Source: an uncultured Bacilli bacterium (GTDB lineage Bacteria; Bacillota_I; Bacilli_A; RF39; UBA660). Taken from it: a stretch of 17,383 bases of DNA. A program made the translations under genes and the position numbers. The notes under the pieces are model-generated. The model was given only the letters and a program-made list of their open reading frames with translations. It searched no databases and had not been told where the DNA came from. Positions 6,890 through 14,494 of this stretch are shown in pieces. The stretch covers positions 1 through 17,383 of the forward strand of contig CANQPR010000019.1 of the NCBI GenBank assembly GCA_947625715.1, in the 5' to 3' direction. Position 1 is the first letter of the stretch. Every line of letters starts with the position of its first letter.

Positions 6890-9240
6890 ACATAAGCTCC
6901 ATCAGTAACATATTTTTTTATGTTAGAAGCATTGACTATTGTTTGCCCATCTTTGGTTACTAAAGTTGGAGCTTGTTTAATATGCATTTGTTTGGATAAT
7001 TCACTTTCTTCTTCAGCATCAATTATTTTATAAGGAAAGTTATTTTCATCTAAGATTCTTTTAATCATTTTACAATTAGGACAAGTTTTGGTAGTGAACA
7101 AAAGATTTTCATCACAACTTATTTTACTTTCTGGACATTCTTTAGATATTTTTTGATGATGAGCACCTTGGTTTTTGGCATCATATGTAACGCGGTCTTT
7201 AAATTCTTGAGTTTTACCGTCATTCCAATTTTGAACTGGTCGATAATATCCAGTAATTCTGCTATATATTTCACATTCTCTTTGACATTTTGGACATTTT
7301 TTTACTTCACCTGGTAAATAACCATGTTCTTTACAAATGGAGTATGTTGGTGAAAGAGTGTAATAAGGAAGACGATAATTTTCAGCAACTTTTCTAACTA
7401 AAGCGGCAGCTGAAGACCAATCAGGCAATTTTTCACCTAAGAAAATATGGAAAACAGTTCCTGATGTGTAAAGAGTTTGTAATTCATCTTGAATATCTAA
7501 GGCTTTAAAGACATCATCTGTAAACCAAACTGGTAAGTGACTACTATTTGTATAGTATGGAGTCTCTCCTTCTTTGGCAGCGGTGATAATATCCTTGAAA
7601 TCTTCTTTATCATGTTTAGCAAAACGATATGCTGTTGATTCTGCTGGTGTAGCTTCTAAGTTGTATAAATCACCATATAATTCTTGATAATCACTTAATC
7701 TATTTCGCATGTGATTTAAAACATCTTTAGCAAATTTTTGCGTTTTTTCATGCGTTAAATCTTGTTTTAGAAAGGAAGCATTTAAACCAGCTTCATTCAT
7801 ACCTACTAAACCAATAGTTGAAAAGTGATTATTAAAGGTACCTAAATATCTTTTGGTATATGGATATAAACCGGCATCTAGTAATTTAGTAATTACTTTA
7901 CGTTTAATACTTAAGCTTCGCGCGGCAATGTCCATTAAATGGTCAAGGCGTTTGTAAAAATCTTTTTCATCTTTAGCTTGATAAGCAATGCGGGGTAAAT
8001 TAATTGTTACAACCCCAATACTACCGGTACTTTCACCACTTCCAAAAAAACCACCAGATTTTTTTCTTAATTCTCTTAAATCAAGACGAAGGCGACAACA
8101 CATACTTCTTACATCACTAGGTTCCATATCGCTATTAATGTAATTTGAAAAATAAGGTGTTCCATATTTAGCAGTCATGGTAAAAAGTAATTTGTTGTTT
8201 TCTGTTTCACTCCAATCAAAATCTTTAGTTATAGAATAAGTTGGAATTGGATATTGGAAACCACGATTATTGGCATCGCCTTCAATCATTATTTCTAAGA
8301 AAGCTTTATTAATTAATTGCATTTCTTTTTCACAATCAGCATAAGTAAAGTCTTGTTCTTTTCCACCAACAATAGCTTTTAAATTAGCTAAATCATTAGG
8401 GACTGTCCAGTCTAAAGTAATATTGGTAAAAGGAGCTTGCGTTCCCCAACGACTCGGAGTATTAACGCCATATACAAAAGATTGGATACATTGTTTTACT
8501 TCATAATAAGATAAATTATCAACTTTGACAAAAGGCGCTAGATAAGTATCAAAACTAGAGAAAGCTTGAGCTCCGGCCCATTCATTTTGCATGATACCTA
8601 AAAAATTAACCATTTGATTACATAATGTTGATAAGTGTTTAGCTGGAGCCGAGGTAATTTTACCTACAATTCCCCCTAATCCTTCTTGAATTAATTGTTT
8701 TAAACTCCATCCAGCACAGTAACCAGTTAGCATTGATAAATCATGAATATGAATTTCAGCTGAACGATGGGCATCGGCAATTTCTTCATCATATACTTCA
8801 CTTAACCAATAATTAGCAGTTACGGCTCCTGCTTCACTTAATATTAAACCACCTACAGAATATGTCACCGTTGAATTTTCTTTAACACGCCAATCATCAA
8901 CTTTAACATAACTGTCAACTAATTTTTTATAATCTAACATTGTATTTTTTACATTTCTTACTTTTTCATGATTTTTACGATATAAAATATAAGATTTAGC
9001 TACATCAGCATATCCGGCATCAGATAAAACTTTTTCAACACTATCTTGAATTTCTTCAACATTAATAATATCATCTTTAATTTTTCTTTCAAAATCAGCA
9101 GTTACTCTAAGCGCTAGTAAATCAAGAACACTATCATCACTTTTTTTATCGATACTTAAGAAAGCTTTTTTAATAGCTTCGGTAATTTTTTTTATATCAA
9201 AACGAACAATTTTGCCATCTCTTTTTTTTACTTTATACAT
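6886..9240 (-). CDS. nrdD: Class III anaerobic ribonucleotide reductase with fused glutaredoxin-like domain
   Basis: 784 residues. Glycyl-radical enzyme reducing NTPs to dNTPs without oxygen. Order of parts: ATP-cone allosteric domain (about 1-92); catalytic barrel with GYCAGWS (Cys175) and SMCCRLR (Cys381/Cys382), the latter pair likely including the thiyl-radical Cys; zinc-binding Cys636, Cys649, Cys652 and Cys656; glycyl-radical motif RITGYY (Gly664); then, unusually, a redoxin domain (about 712-780) with CPNC (720-723) and cis-Pro motif QAPT (757-760). The barrel resembles the Thermotoga-like, redoxin-dependent subtype rather than the formate-dependent E. coli/Lactococcus subtype (assignment from memory of family motifs). 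The upstream in-frame ATG at 9279 was rejected: the ATG at 9240 has AAAGGAGG 6 bases before it and begins one base after the dut stop. trxB follows with a 4-base overlap. Confidence 0.93.
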   Translation of the reverse strand: MYKVKKRDGKIVRFDIKKITEAIKKAFLSIDKKSDDSVLDLLALRVTADFERKIKDDIINVEEIQDSVEKVLSDAGYADVAKSYILYRKNHEKVRNVKNTMLDYKKLVDSYVKVDDWRVKENSTVTYSVGGLILSEAGAVTANYWLSEVYDEEIADAHRSAEIHIHDLSMLTGYCAGWSLKQLIQEGLGGIVGKITSAPAKHLSTLCNQMVNFLGIMQNEWAGAQAFSSFDTYLAPFVKVDNLSYYEVKQCIQSFVYGVNTPSRWGTQAPFTNITLDWTVPNDLANLKAIVGGKEQDFTYADCEKEMQLINKAFLEIMIEGDANNRGFQYPIPTYSITKDFDWSETENNKLLFTMTAKYGTPYFSNYINSDMEPSDVRSMCCRLRLDLRELRKKSGGFFGSGESTGSIGVVTINLPRIAYQAKDEKDFYKRLDHLMDIAARSLSIKRKVITKLLDAGLYPYTKRYLGTFNNHFSTIGLVGMNEAGLNASFLKQDLTHEKTQKFAKDVLNHMRNRLSDYQELYGDLYNLEATPAESTAYRFAKHDKEDFKDIITAAKEGETPYYTNSSHLPVWFTDDVFKALDIQDELQTLYTSGTVFHIFLGEKLPDWSSAAALVRKVAENYRLPYYTLSPTYSICKEHGYLPGEVKKCPKCQRECEIYSRITGYYRPVQNWNDGKTQEFKDRVTYDAKNQGAHHQKISKECPESKISCDENLLFTTKTCPNCKMIKRILDENNFPYKIIDAEEESELSKQMHIKQAPTLVTKDGQTIVNASNIKKYVTDGAYV

Positions 9241-9241
9241 A

Positions 9242-9709
9242 TTAATCCTCCTTTTTATCAGTTGAGCCAAAGCCCCCACTACGGGTATTATTTAAGGTTA
9301 AGTCATTATCGGTAGTTAAGAATTTAGTGAATAAAACTTGACCTATAGCTTGACCTTTTTTTATTAATAAATCTTCAGTGTTAAAGTTATAGTATTGAAA
9401 GAAAAAATGGCCTTCATTTCCTTCATTATTATAGTAATCAGCATCTACTAAACCAACACTATTGCACATAACTAAGCCTTTTTTGGGACCAGATGAACGA
9501 TTTAATAGTAAAAAACATTCATCTTCTTGACAATAAGCTTTTAAACCGGTTGGAATAAGAGTTGGTTTTATACCAGGTTTATAAGCCGGTATTACAGTGT
9601 CTTCAGCAGCTTCAATGTCATAAGCGGCACTATGAAGGGTTTTTCTAACCGGCAAATGAATATCTTTATCTAAATATTCTTTAACAATTTCAAAGCCTCT
9701 AGTTTTCAT
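9242..9709 (-). CDS. dut: dUTP diphosphatase (trimeric type)
   Basis: A 155-residue enzyme converting dUTP to dUMP and pyrophosphate, keeping uracil out of DNA and supplying dUMP for thymidylate. Motifs in order: I AAYDIEA (28-34), II NRSSGPKKG (70-78), III GLVDADYYNNEG (86-97), IV KKGQAIGQVLF (117-127), V RSGGFGST (143-150). Motif III is followed by a longer EGNEGHFFFQYYN insert than in the E. coli enzyme. It overlaps nrdG by 4 bases (ATGA) and is followed after one base by the second nrdD start, so it lies inside the reductase operon. That fits its role in balancing the dNTP pool that the reductases produce. Confidence 0.92.
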   Translation of the reverse strand: MKTRGFEIVKEYLDKDIHLPVRKTLHSAAYDIEAAEDTVIPAYKPGIKPTLIPTGLKAYCQEDECFLLLNRSSGPKKGLVMCNSVGLVDADYYNNEGNEGHFFFQYYNFNTEDLLIKKGQAIGQVLFTKFLTTDNDLTLNNTRSGGFGSTDKKED

Positions 9710-10260
9710 GATTCTACGACCTCTTTCTTTTCAAATAAACTACTATTATCTATATATAATTTGATTTTTTTCTTTTTTAGGGTTTCTTTTACATCAATGA
9801 TTCTTTGATTTTCACTACCAACATAGTGAATTTTTTCATTTGCAAGTTTTAAAATGAAACGACCATCTAGTAAAACATCAATATTTTGAAGAATTGTTTG
9901 TAAATTTTTATCTTCTTTTTCTTGTTCCATTAATTCTTCAAAAGTATAACCGGTATAACACCAAATAGTTTTATGTGGATATTTTTCTTTTACTTCTTTA
10001 ACTAATTTGGCAATTTCTTCACGGTTTGGAATAAACAAAGGATCGCCCCCTGATAAAGTTAAACCACTACACCAAGTATTTTCTAGTTGTTCAAAGATTT
10101 CTTGTTTGGCAGATGAATCAAATATTAAGCCATCAGTAGCTTTCCAAGTTATTTGATTATGGCAACCATTGCAAGCATGAGAACACCCACTGACCCATAA
10201 AACGACTCTTAAACCTTCGCCGTTTAACATGTCAGCTTTGGTAATATTATGATAACGCAT
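9706..10260 (-). CDS. nrdG: NrdG, radical-SAM activase of class III reductase
   Basis: A 184-residue radical-SAM protein that installs the glycyl radical on NrdD. The Cx3Cx2C cluster motif is Cys26, Cys30 and Cys33 (SGCSHACNGCHN), followed by the SAM-binding GLTLSGGDPLF and later VLLDGRF. Length and layout match the classic short NrdG. The chosen ATG at 10260 has AAGGAGG 6 bases upstream; an in-frame ATG 51 bases further up lies inside the preceding nrdD and lacks such a site. It follows the formate-type nrdD after a 10-base gap and overlaps dut by 4 bases. It is most likely the partner of that upstream nrdD, while the fused nrdD may use the NrdG2-type activase at 13165-13839. Confidence 0.94.
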   Translation of the reverse strand: MRYHNITKADMLNGEGLRVVLWVSGCSHACNGCHNQITWKATDGLIFDSSAKQEIFEQLENTWCSGLTLSGGDPLFIPNREEIAKLVKEVKEKYPHKTIWCYTGYTFEELMEQEKEDKNLQTILQNIDVLLDGRFILKLANEKIHYVGSENQRIIDVKETLKKKKIKLYIDNSSLFEKKEVVES

Positions 10261-10270
10261 GATTTCCTCC

Positions 10271-12421
10271 TTACATTGATTTTCTTTCAGATATTTCGAC
10301 CATTTTTGCATGATTTAATCTAGTGTCCCCATGAACTCTTGAGTATGATAAATAACCATTCATACGGTCAATTTTTACTAAATCTGAACTACCACATTTT
10401 GGACAAACATCCATATCTAATTCTTCATGACCACATTTGTTGCAGTATGATAAAGATAAATTAACACCTTCATAGAAGCCTTTATCCATGGCTCTTTCGA
10501 TATAAGTTCGCATAGCTTTTTCATTATAATTGACATTGTAACGAACATATTGAATTCTGCCACCTCTAAATAAATCCCAAAAACGTTCTTCTAAGTCTTG
10601 TTTTTGAATACCATTTATATCTTCCCATACACCACAATGGAAAGAATTAGAAACATATTCTCTACTACTTACTCCTTCTACAACACCATATTTATCACGA
10701 AATTGTTTAATTTGAAGACCACATAAACTTTCAGCTGGCGTGCCATAAATAGCATATAAACGATGATCTTCTTCTTTAAATTCAGTAATTTTTTTATTAA
10801 TGTATTTCATTGTATCAAGAGCAAATTGACCATCTTCAACAATACTTTTACCATTATATAAATATTGTAATTCATTTAAAGCTGTAATTCCAAATGAAGC
10901 TGTTGCGCTTTCTAATAAAGGTTCTATTGGTTCATTTGGTTTTAAATTACCTTTATAAAAACCACCTTCACAGTAAGCAATCGGATTAGTAGAAGCTTTT
11001 CTTTTTCCTAAGTAAGCATAAGTTCTTAAATGAATTTTGCGAATCATTTCTAAGTAATAGTCTAAAACTTCATAAAAATCTTTTTGTTCTTCTCTTGATT
11101 TAGCTAATATCATTGGTAAATTTAGAGAAATAGCTCCAATATTAAAGCGTCCAATGAAAACAGGTTTATCATTTTCATCTGCTGGTTTAAAACCACCTCT
11201 TTCATAATATGGTGATAAAAAGGCCCGGCACCCCATAGGACTTACAACCCGATGATATTTTTTGTACATTTCAGGAACATAACCTTCACCAGTTAAAGAT
11301 AAGTAATCAGGATACATTGTTTTAGAACTACATAAAAGAGCTGTATCAAAAGAATCGGCTAATAAACCACCTTTTTGATGTAAATTTTTATCATACAAAA
11401 ACACTAATTTTGGAAATAAAGTAGGTTTTTTAAAGCCTGGTTTACCTTGTCCTTTGCGATGGGTATTTAAAATAGTTTTAGTAATTAATTGACCAAAAGA
11501 ATCTTTTTCTATCCCAAAAGTAAAAGTTACAAACGGATAATCGCCTCTTGCAGAACCAATGGTATTTAATTTATATTCAACACCTTGATAGCCTTGTTCA
11601 CATTCTCTTTCAACCTTTTTTAAAGCATAAGCTTCAGCTTCTTTATTTATATCATCTTTTTCGCTCATGTTTCTTATTTTTAAATATTCTTCTTTATGAC
11701 GTTTAAAACTCTTTTTCGCATAAGGTACTAAAATAGTGTCTATTTCTGGAACAGTAAAACCACCATATTGCATTGCTGCTGTGTGAATAACAACATCCCC
11801 TAAAACCCCAAAAGCTGTTTCTAATGATTTTGGTTCGTTATACCATAAATTACCCATTTCAAAGCCATCTTTTAAAACATTACCAATATCACATAAGCAA
11901 CAATTCATTGTATCTCTTCTGGCACTCATATCATGAATATATATATATCCATCTTCACAAGCTTCAATTTCACTAGTAGTTAAGAAAAATTTCTTATATA
12001 ATTCTTTATTTAAAGCCCCATAAGTTAAACTACGTTGCGTTGCTACTAAAGCACTATCAGTATTAGAATTTTCTTTATCTCCTATATAATTTATAGCTTG
12101 AGCTTTTTGATATACTTTGTCTAAAATATGAACAAAGTCTTTTTTATAGTTACGATATTCACGATATGATTTAGCAACTAAAGGATTTACTTTTTCTAAA
12201 GCTGCTTCTACACAATTATGAATTTGTTGAACATCTAAGTCAGTTGTCTGCGTTTGTAAATACTCTAATACTAAATCGACAACTTCATTTTCGGCATCAG
12301 GAGTTAATGTAATCATTACTCTTTCAGCGCTTTTACGAATCGCAATCTTTATTTTTTCGGGATCAAACTCTTGTTTATTCCCATTTCTTTTAATAATTTT
12401 TAAATTTGTTGTTTTTACCAT
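10271..12421 (-). CDS. nrdD: Class III anaerobic ribonucleoside-triphosphate reductase, Lactococcus/E. coli-like subtype
   Basis: 716 residues, first gene of the nrd operon. N-terminal ATP-cone (about 5-95, KRNGNKQEFDPEKI); catalytic barrel with MNCCLCDIGNVL (Cys174-175), MGCRAF (Cys398, probable thiyl-radical residue) and a conserved Glu in GITALNE (511-517); zinc ribbon Cys660, Cys663, Cys673 and Cys676; glycyl-radical motif RMNGYL (Gly689) near the C terminus. The sequence style matches the E. coli and Lactococcus NrdD type that uses formate as reductant, which is family knowledge and not visible directly. The ATG at 12421 has GGAGGAG upstream; the in-frame start 33 bases earlier overlaps the promoter region. 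It shares little sequence with the second nrdD in the same operon, so this is not a recent duplication. Confidence 0.94.
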   Translation of the reverse strand: MVKTTNLKIIKRNGNKQEFDPEKIKIAIRKSAERVMITLTPDAENEVVDLVLEYLQTQTTDLDVQQIHNCVEAALEKVNPLVAKSYREYRNYKKDFVHILDKVYQKAQAINYIGDKENSNTDSALVATQRSLTYGALNKELYKKFFLTTSEIEACEDGYIYIHDMSARRDTMNCCLCDIGNVLKDGFEMGNLWYNEPKSLETAFGVLGDVVIHTAAMQYGGFTVPEIDTILVPYAKKSFKRHKEEYLKIRNMSEKDDINKEAEAYALKKVERECEQGYQGVEYKLNTIGSARGDYPFVTFTFGIEKDSFGQLITKTILNTHRKGQGKPGFKKPTLFPKLVFLYDKNLHQKGGLLADSFDTALLCSSKTMYPDYLSLTGEGYVPEMYKKYHRVVSPMGCRAFLSPYYERGGFKPADENDKPVFIGRFNIGAISLNLPMILAKSREEQKDFYEVLDYYLEMIRKIHLRTYAYLGKRKASTNPIAYCEGGFYKGNLKPNEPIEPLLESATASFGITALNELQYLYNGKSIVEDGQFALDTMKYINKKITEFKEEDHRLYAIYGTPAESLCGLQIKQFRDKYGVVEGVSSREYVSNSFHCGVWEDINGIQKQDLEERFWDLFRGGRIQYVRYNVNYNEKAMRTYIERAMDKGFYEGVNLSLSYCNKCGHEELDMDVCPKCGSSDLVKIDRMNGYLSYSRVHGDTRLNHAKMVEISERKSM

Positions 12422-12452
12422 AAATACTCCTCCACTTTCTTTTATTAAGGTC

Positions 12453-12461
12453 ATTATAGCA
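12453..12461 (-). promoter_or_regulatory. nrd operon promoter (extended -10, no -35)
   Basis: On the minus strand TATAAT (12458-12453) is preceded by TGC, a perfect extended -10. No acceptable -35 exists at 16-18 bases upstream. The expected start of transcription is near 12446. A Crp/Fnr-like site centred at about 12488.5 lies close to -42, the class II activator position, consistent with activator-dependent transcription. Confidence 0.65.
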
Positions 12462-12480
12462 ATTATTTTTTTTAACTTTG

Positions 12481-12496
12481 TGTGACAATTGCAACT
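12481..12496. promoter_or_regulatory. Crp/Fnr-type operator between nrdD and the regulator gene
   Basis: TGTGA-CAATTG-CAACT (12481-12496, plus strand): one perfect Crp/Fnr half-site and a second matching 3 of 5 bases of TCACT, with the usual 6-base spacing. Read symmetrically it is GTnnCAATTGnnAC. It is centred about 42 bases upstream of the nrd start and overlaps the -35 box of the divergent regulator gene. Binding by the adjacent regulator would activate nrd and repress the regulator's own gene. This is inferred from position. Confidence 0.55.
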
Positions 12497-12517
12497 TTTT
12501 TTAAAATTTGATATAAT
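12489..12517 (+). promoter_or_regulatory. Promoter of the Crp/Fnr-family regulator gene
   Basis: TTGCAA (12489-12494), a 17-base spacer and TATAAT (12512-12517) with an extended -10 TG (12509-12510). AAGGAGG (12534-12540) then serves the ATG at 12550. The -35 box lies inside the Crp/Fnr-like operator. Confidence 0.75.
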
Positions 12518-12549
12518 TTTTTTGAAAAGTTTGAAGGAGGTCTTTATTT

Positions 12550-13191
12550 ATGGGAAATGATTTATTTAGTTTGTTTACACTTTCTTTTTATGAAGACTTG
12601 TCAAATTGTGTGAACGCTAAAAAAGTAGATTATCATAAGGGAGAATTTATTAGTTTTCATAATAATAAGAATCAATTTGCAATTATAAAAAAAGGGGAAA
12701 TTACCCTATTAAAGACCGATGAAGAAGGAAGTTGCTATACAATCGAGAAACTAACTAAAAATGATATATTTACCAAAATTTGGCATCAAGATGATAATGA
12801 ATTAGTGTTTGTTTGTACCTCAGATACCGAGATTATTTTAATTGATTATTTATCTTTATTAAGAGGATGTAATATAAAATGTCCAAGACATCAAAATATT
12901 TTGGAAATCTTTTTTAAACAAATTATTAACTATACAACTAAGTTAAATCAAAAATTAGCACTTTTGCAAATCAAAAAAATGGAAGATCGAATTTTAACTT
13001 ATTTTAGATCATTGTGTGTTGAGGGAAAAAATAGTTTTATTTTACCGATGAGCTATAAAGAGTTAGCTGATTATTTTATGGTTGATAGAAGTAGTTTTAT
13101 GCGCAAGTTAAAAGATATGGAAGAAAGAAAAATTATTAAAAAAGAGGGAAAAAAGATAATTCTTTTAAATCCCTCTTACAAAAGTATTTGA
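12550..13191 (+). CDS. Crp/Fnr-family transcriptional regulator
   Basis: A 213-residue regulator with an N-terminal cyclic-nucleotide-like beta-barrel (about 20-120), a dimerisation helix (about 120-155) and a C-terminal winged helix with the recognition segment MSYKELADYFMVDRSSFMRKLKDME (167-191). Six Cys are present (20, 62, 89, 107, 111, 156). Cys107 and Cys111 in RGCNIKCPRH resemble a Cys pair seen in clostridial Crp/Fnr proteins, but whether an Fe-S cluster or thiol switch forms cannot be read from sequence. It is divergent from the nrd operon and shares its promoter region, so it is the likely oxygen- or redox-responsive controller of anaerobic dNTP synthesis. Its last 27 bases overlap the 3' end of the convergent nrdG2-type gene. 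Confidence 0.85.
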   Translation: MGNDLFSLFTLSFYEDLSNCVNAKKVDYHKGEFISFHNNKNQFAIIKKGEITLLKTDEEGSCYTIEKLTKNDIFTKIWHQDDNELVFVCTSDTEIILIDYLSLLRGCNIKCPRHQNILEIFFKQIINYTTKLNQKLALLQIKKMEDRILTYFRSLCVEGKNSFILPMSYKELADYFMVDRSSFMRKLKDMEERKIIKKEGKKIILLNPSYKSI

Positions 13192-13839
13192 AAGACACTT
13201 TTTTTGCATAGATATTAATTGCTCATCTAAATAAGCATGTAAATTAGGTTGTATTAAATCACCACTGTCAATAAATTGTTGCAGATAATAAGGACTTGGA
13301 TAAATAAACTTGGATATGGCTATTAAATCTTGTTCTTGGTGAAATTCTTTAACAACAGTGGTTCGAAATTCGTGTTTTAAACCACTGTTTTTTATTATAT
13401 TAATACTTTCTTTAATATTTTCAATAACTACTTTTTTACCTGCTGTTTCATTATATTTAAAAGCTGTATTTTTAATATCCATTGCAATGTAATCTATTAA
13501 ATGATTATTAATTAATTCTTCTAATTTCTGCGGTAATAATCCATTTGTATCTAGTTTAATTAAATAACCCATTTTTTTTATTTTAATAAGAAAACTTTTT
13601 AAATCTTTTTGAAGAAGGGCTTCTCCTCCGGTTATACAAACTCCATCTAATTTACCTTGATTTTGTTTTAGGTAGTTTAAAATTTCAGTTTGACTGATTT
13701 TAGTATCATCTAATTTGGTTACTAATTTGGCATTGTGGCAAAATGGGCAGCGCATATTACAGCCTCCCATAAAGATAGTTGTAGCAAGATAACCAGGATA
13801 ATCTAGTAATGTTAATTTTTGAAAACCTTTTATAAGCAT
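13165..13839 (-). CDS. NrdG2-type radical-SAM activating protein
   Basis: 224 residues. It begins IKGFQKLTLLDYPG, typical of the longer activase family annotated as anaerobic ribonucleoside-triphosphate reductase activating protein. The cluster motif is Cys27, Cys31 and Cys34 (GGCNMRCPFCHN), followed by GVCITGGEALLQ (SAM binding), KLDTNG and YIAMDIKNT. It differs clearly from the shorter NrdG at 9706-10260. Such proteins commonly accompany the Thermotoga-like reductase subtype, so the expected partner here is the glutaredoxin-fused NrdD at 6886-9240; this is inference. It is transcribed alone from its own candidate promoter, after the rplT terminator. A weak GGTGG precedes the ATG. A general glycyl-radical activase acting on another enzyme is an alternative. 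Confidence 0.88.
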   Translation of the reverse strand: MLIKGFQKLTLLDYPGYLATTIFMGGCNMRCPFCHNAKLVTKLDDTKISQTEILNYLKQNQGKLDGVCITGGEALLQKDLKSFLIKIKKMGYLIKLDTNGLLPQKLEELINNHLIDYIAMDIKNTAFKYNETAGKKVVIENIKESINIIKNSGLKHEFRTTVVKEFHQEQDLIAISKFIYPSPYYLQQFIDSGDLIQPNLHAYLDEQLISMQKKCLSNTFVRGI

Positions 13840-13854
13840 ATTACCACCATTAAA

Positions 13855-13883
13855 ATCATAAGATTTTTTTGCTTATTTAGCAA
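13855..13883 (-). promoter_or_regulatory. Candidate promoter of the nrdG2-type gene
   Basis: On the minus strand TTGCTA (13883-13878), a 17-base spacer and TATGAT (13860-13855) lie just after the rplT terminator. The -35 lies within a perfect inverted repeat TTGCT-AAATA-AGCAA (13883-13869), a possible operator. The leader would be about 10 bases long. Confidence 0.5.
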
Positions 13884-13911
13884 GAAAAAAAACGAACTAT
13901 CAAGCTCGTTT
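13884..13911 (-). terminator. Intrinsic terminator of the infC-rpmI-rplT operon
   Basis: On the minus strand AAACGAGCT (13911-13903 region) pairs with AGTTCGTTT (to 13890) through a loop of four bases and one G-T wobble, followed by a T run. The outer stem pair touches the rplT stop codon. Because of the wobble, the stem is better in minus-strand RNA than in plus-strand RNA. Confidence 0.82.
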
Positions 13912-14479
13912 ATTTAATATTTTCTAAAAGTTCTGCTTTTTTCATTGTTGAATATCCTTTAACGCCTTGTTCTTTAGCAATATTTTTTAATTCAGCTAAA
14001 GTCATGCTTTGATAGTCTTTCTTTTCTTCTACTTCTTTTTTAGTTTCAGTAGTTTTTGTTTCTTTAGTTTCTTTAGTTTCTTTTTTATTTTCACTTTTAA
14101 CTTCTAGTTTTTCTTTTTTACCACTTTTTAAAGCATCTTTACTTATTGTTACTAAATCTTTAAATGCTTCTTTATTATCAATTGCAAGTTCAGCAAGCAT
14201 TTTTCGATTGATAGTTACACCAGCAATATTTAAACCATTAATAAATTTAGAATAACTAATATCATTTACGCGACATTCAGCGTTTATACGTGTAATCCAA
14301 AGTTTACGGAAATCACGTTTCTTTCTTCTTCGATCACGGTATGCATAAGCTCCACTATGGAATACTTGTTCTTGGGCTGTTTTATATAAACGATGTTTAC
14401 TTCCAAAATAACCTTTTGCTTGTTTTAATACTTTTCTACGGCGTGTTTTTGAAACACTTCCACCTTTAACTCTTGCCAT
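13910..14479 (-). CDS. rplT: Ribosomal protein L20 with a Rho-N-like C-terminal extension
   Basis: 189 residues, about 70 more than normal L20. Residues 1-118 are a complete L20: MARVKGGSVSKTRRRKVLKQAKGY, the RDRRRKKRDFRKLW segment and GLNIAGVTINRKMLAELA. Residues 119-155 are a Lys/Glu/Thr linker with KET repeats. Residues 156-189 (MTLAELKNIAKEQGVKGYSTMKKAELLENI) look like a Rho N-terminal or SAP/HeH-type small nucleic-acid-binding helix-loop-helix domain. L20 assembles the large subunit and represses its own operon by binding the leader RNA; the tail might add RNA affinity. Third gene of infC-rpmI-rplT, 15 bases after rpmI, with GGTGG before ATG. The extension is in frame and ends at the operon terminator, so it is not a misread stop. 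Confidence 0.95.
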   Translation of the reverse strand: MARVKGGSVSKTRRRKVLKQAKGYFGSKHRLYKTAQEQVFHSGAYAYRDRRRKKRDFRKLWITRINAECRVNDISYSKFINGLNIAGVTINRKMLAELAIDNKEAFKDLVTISKDALKSGKKEKLEVKSENKKETKETKETKTTETKKEVEEKKDYQSMTLAELKNIAKEQGVKGYSTMKKAELLENIK

Positions 14480-14494
14480 TATTTCACCACCTTA

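Noticed and set aside
10271..12421. That the two nrdD genes might be a recent tandem duplication
   Set aside because: Their active-site, zinc and glycyl-radical segments differ throughout and only one has the redoxin domain, so they are old, separate subtypes.
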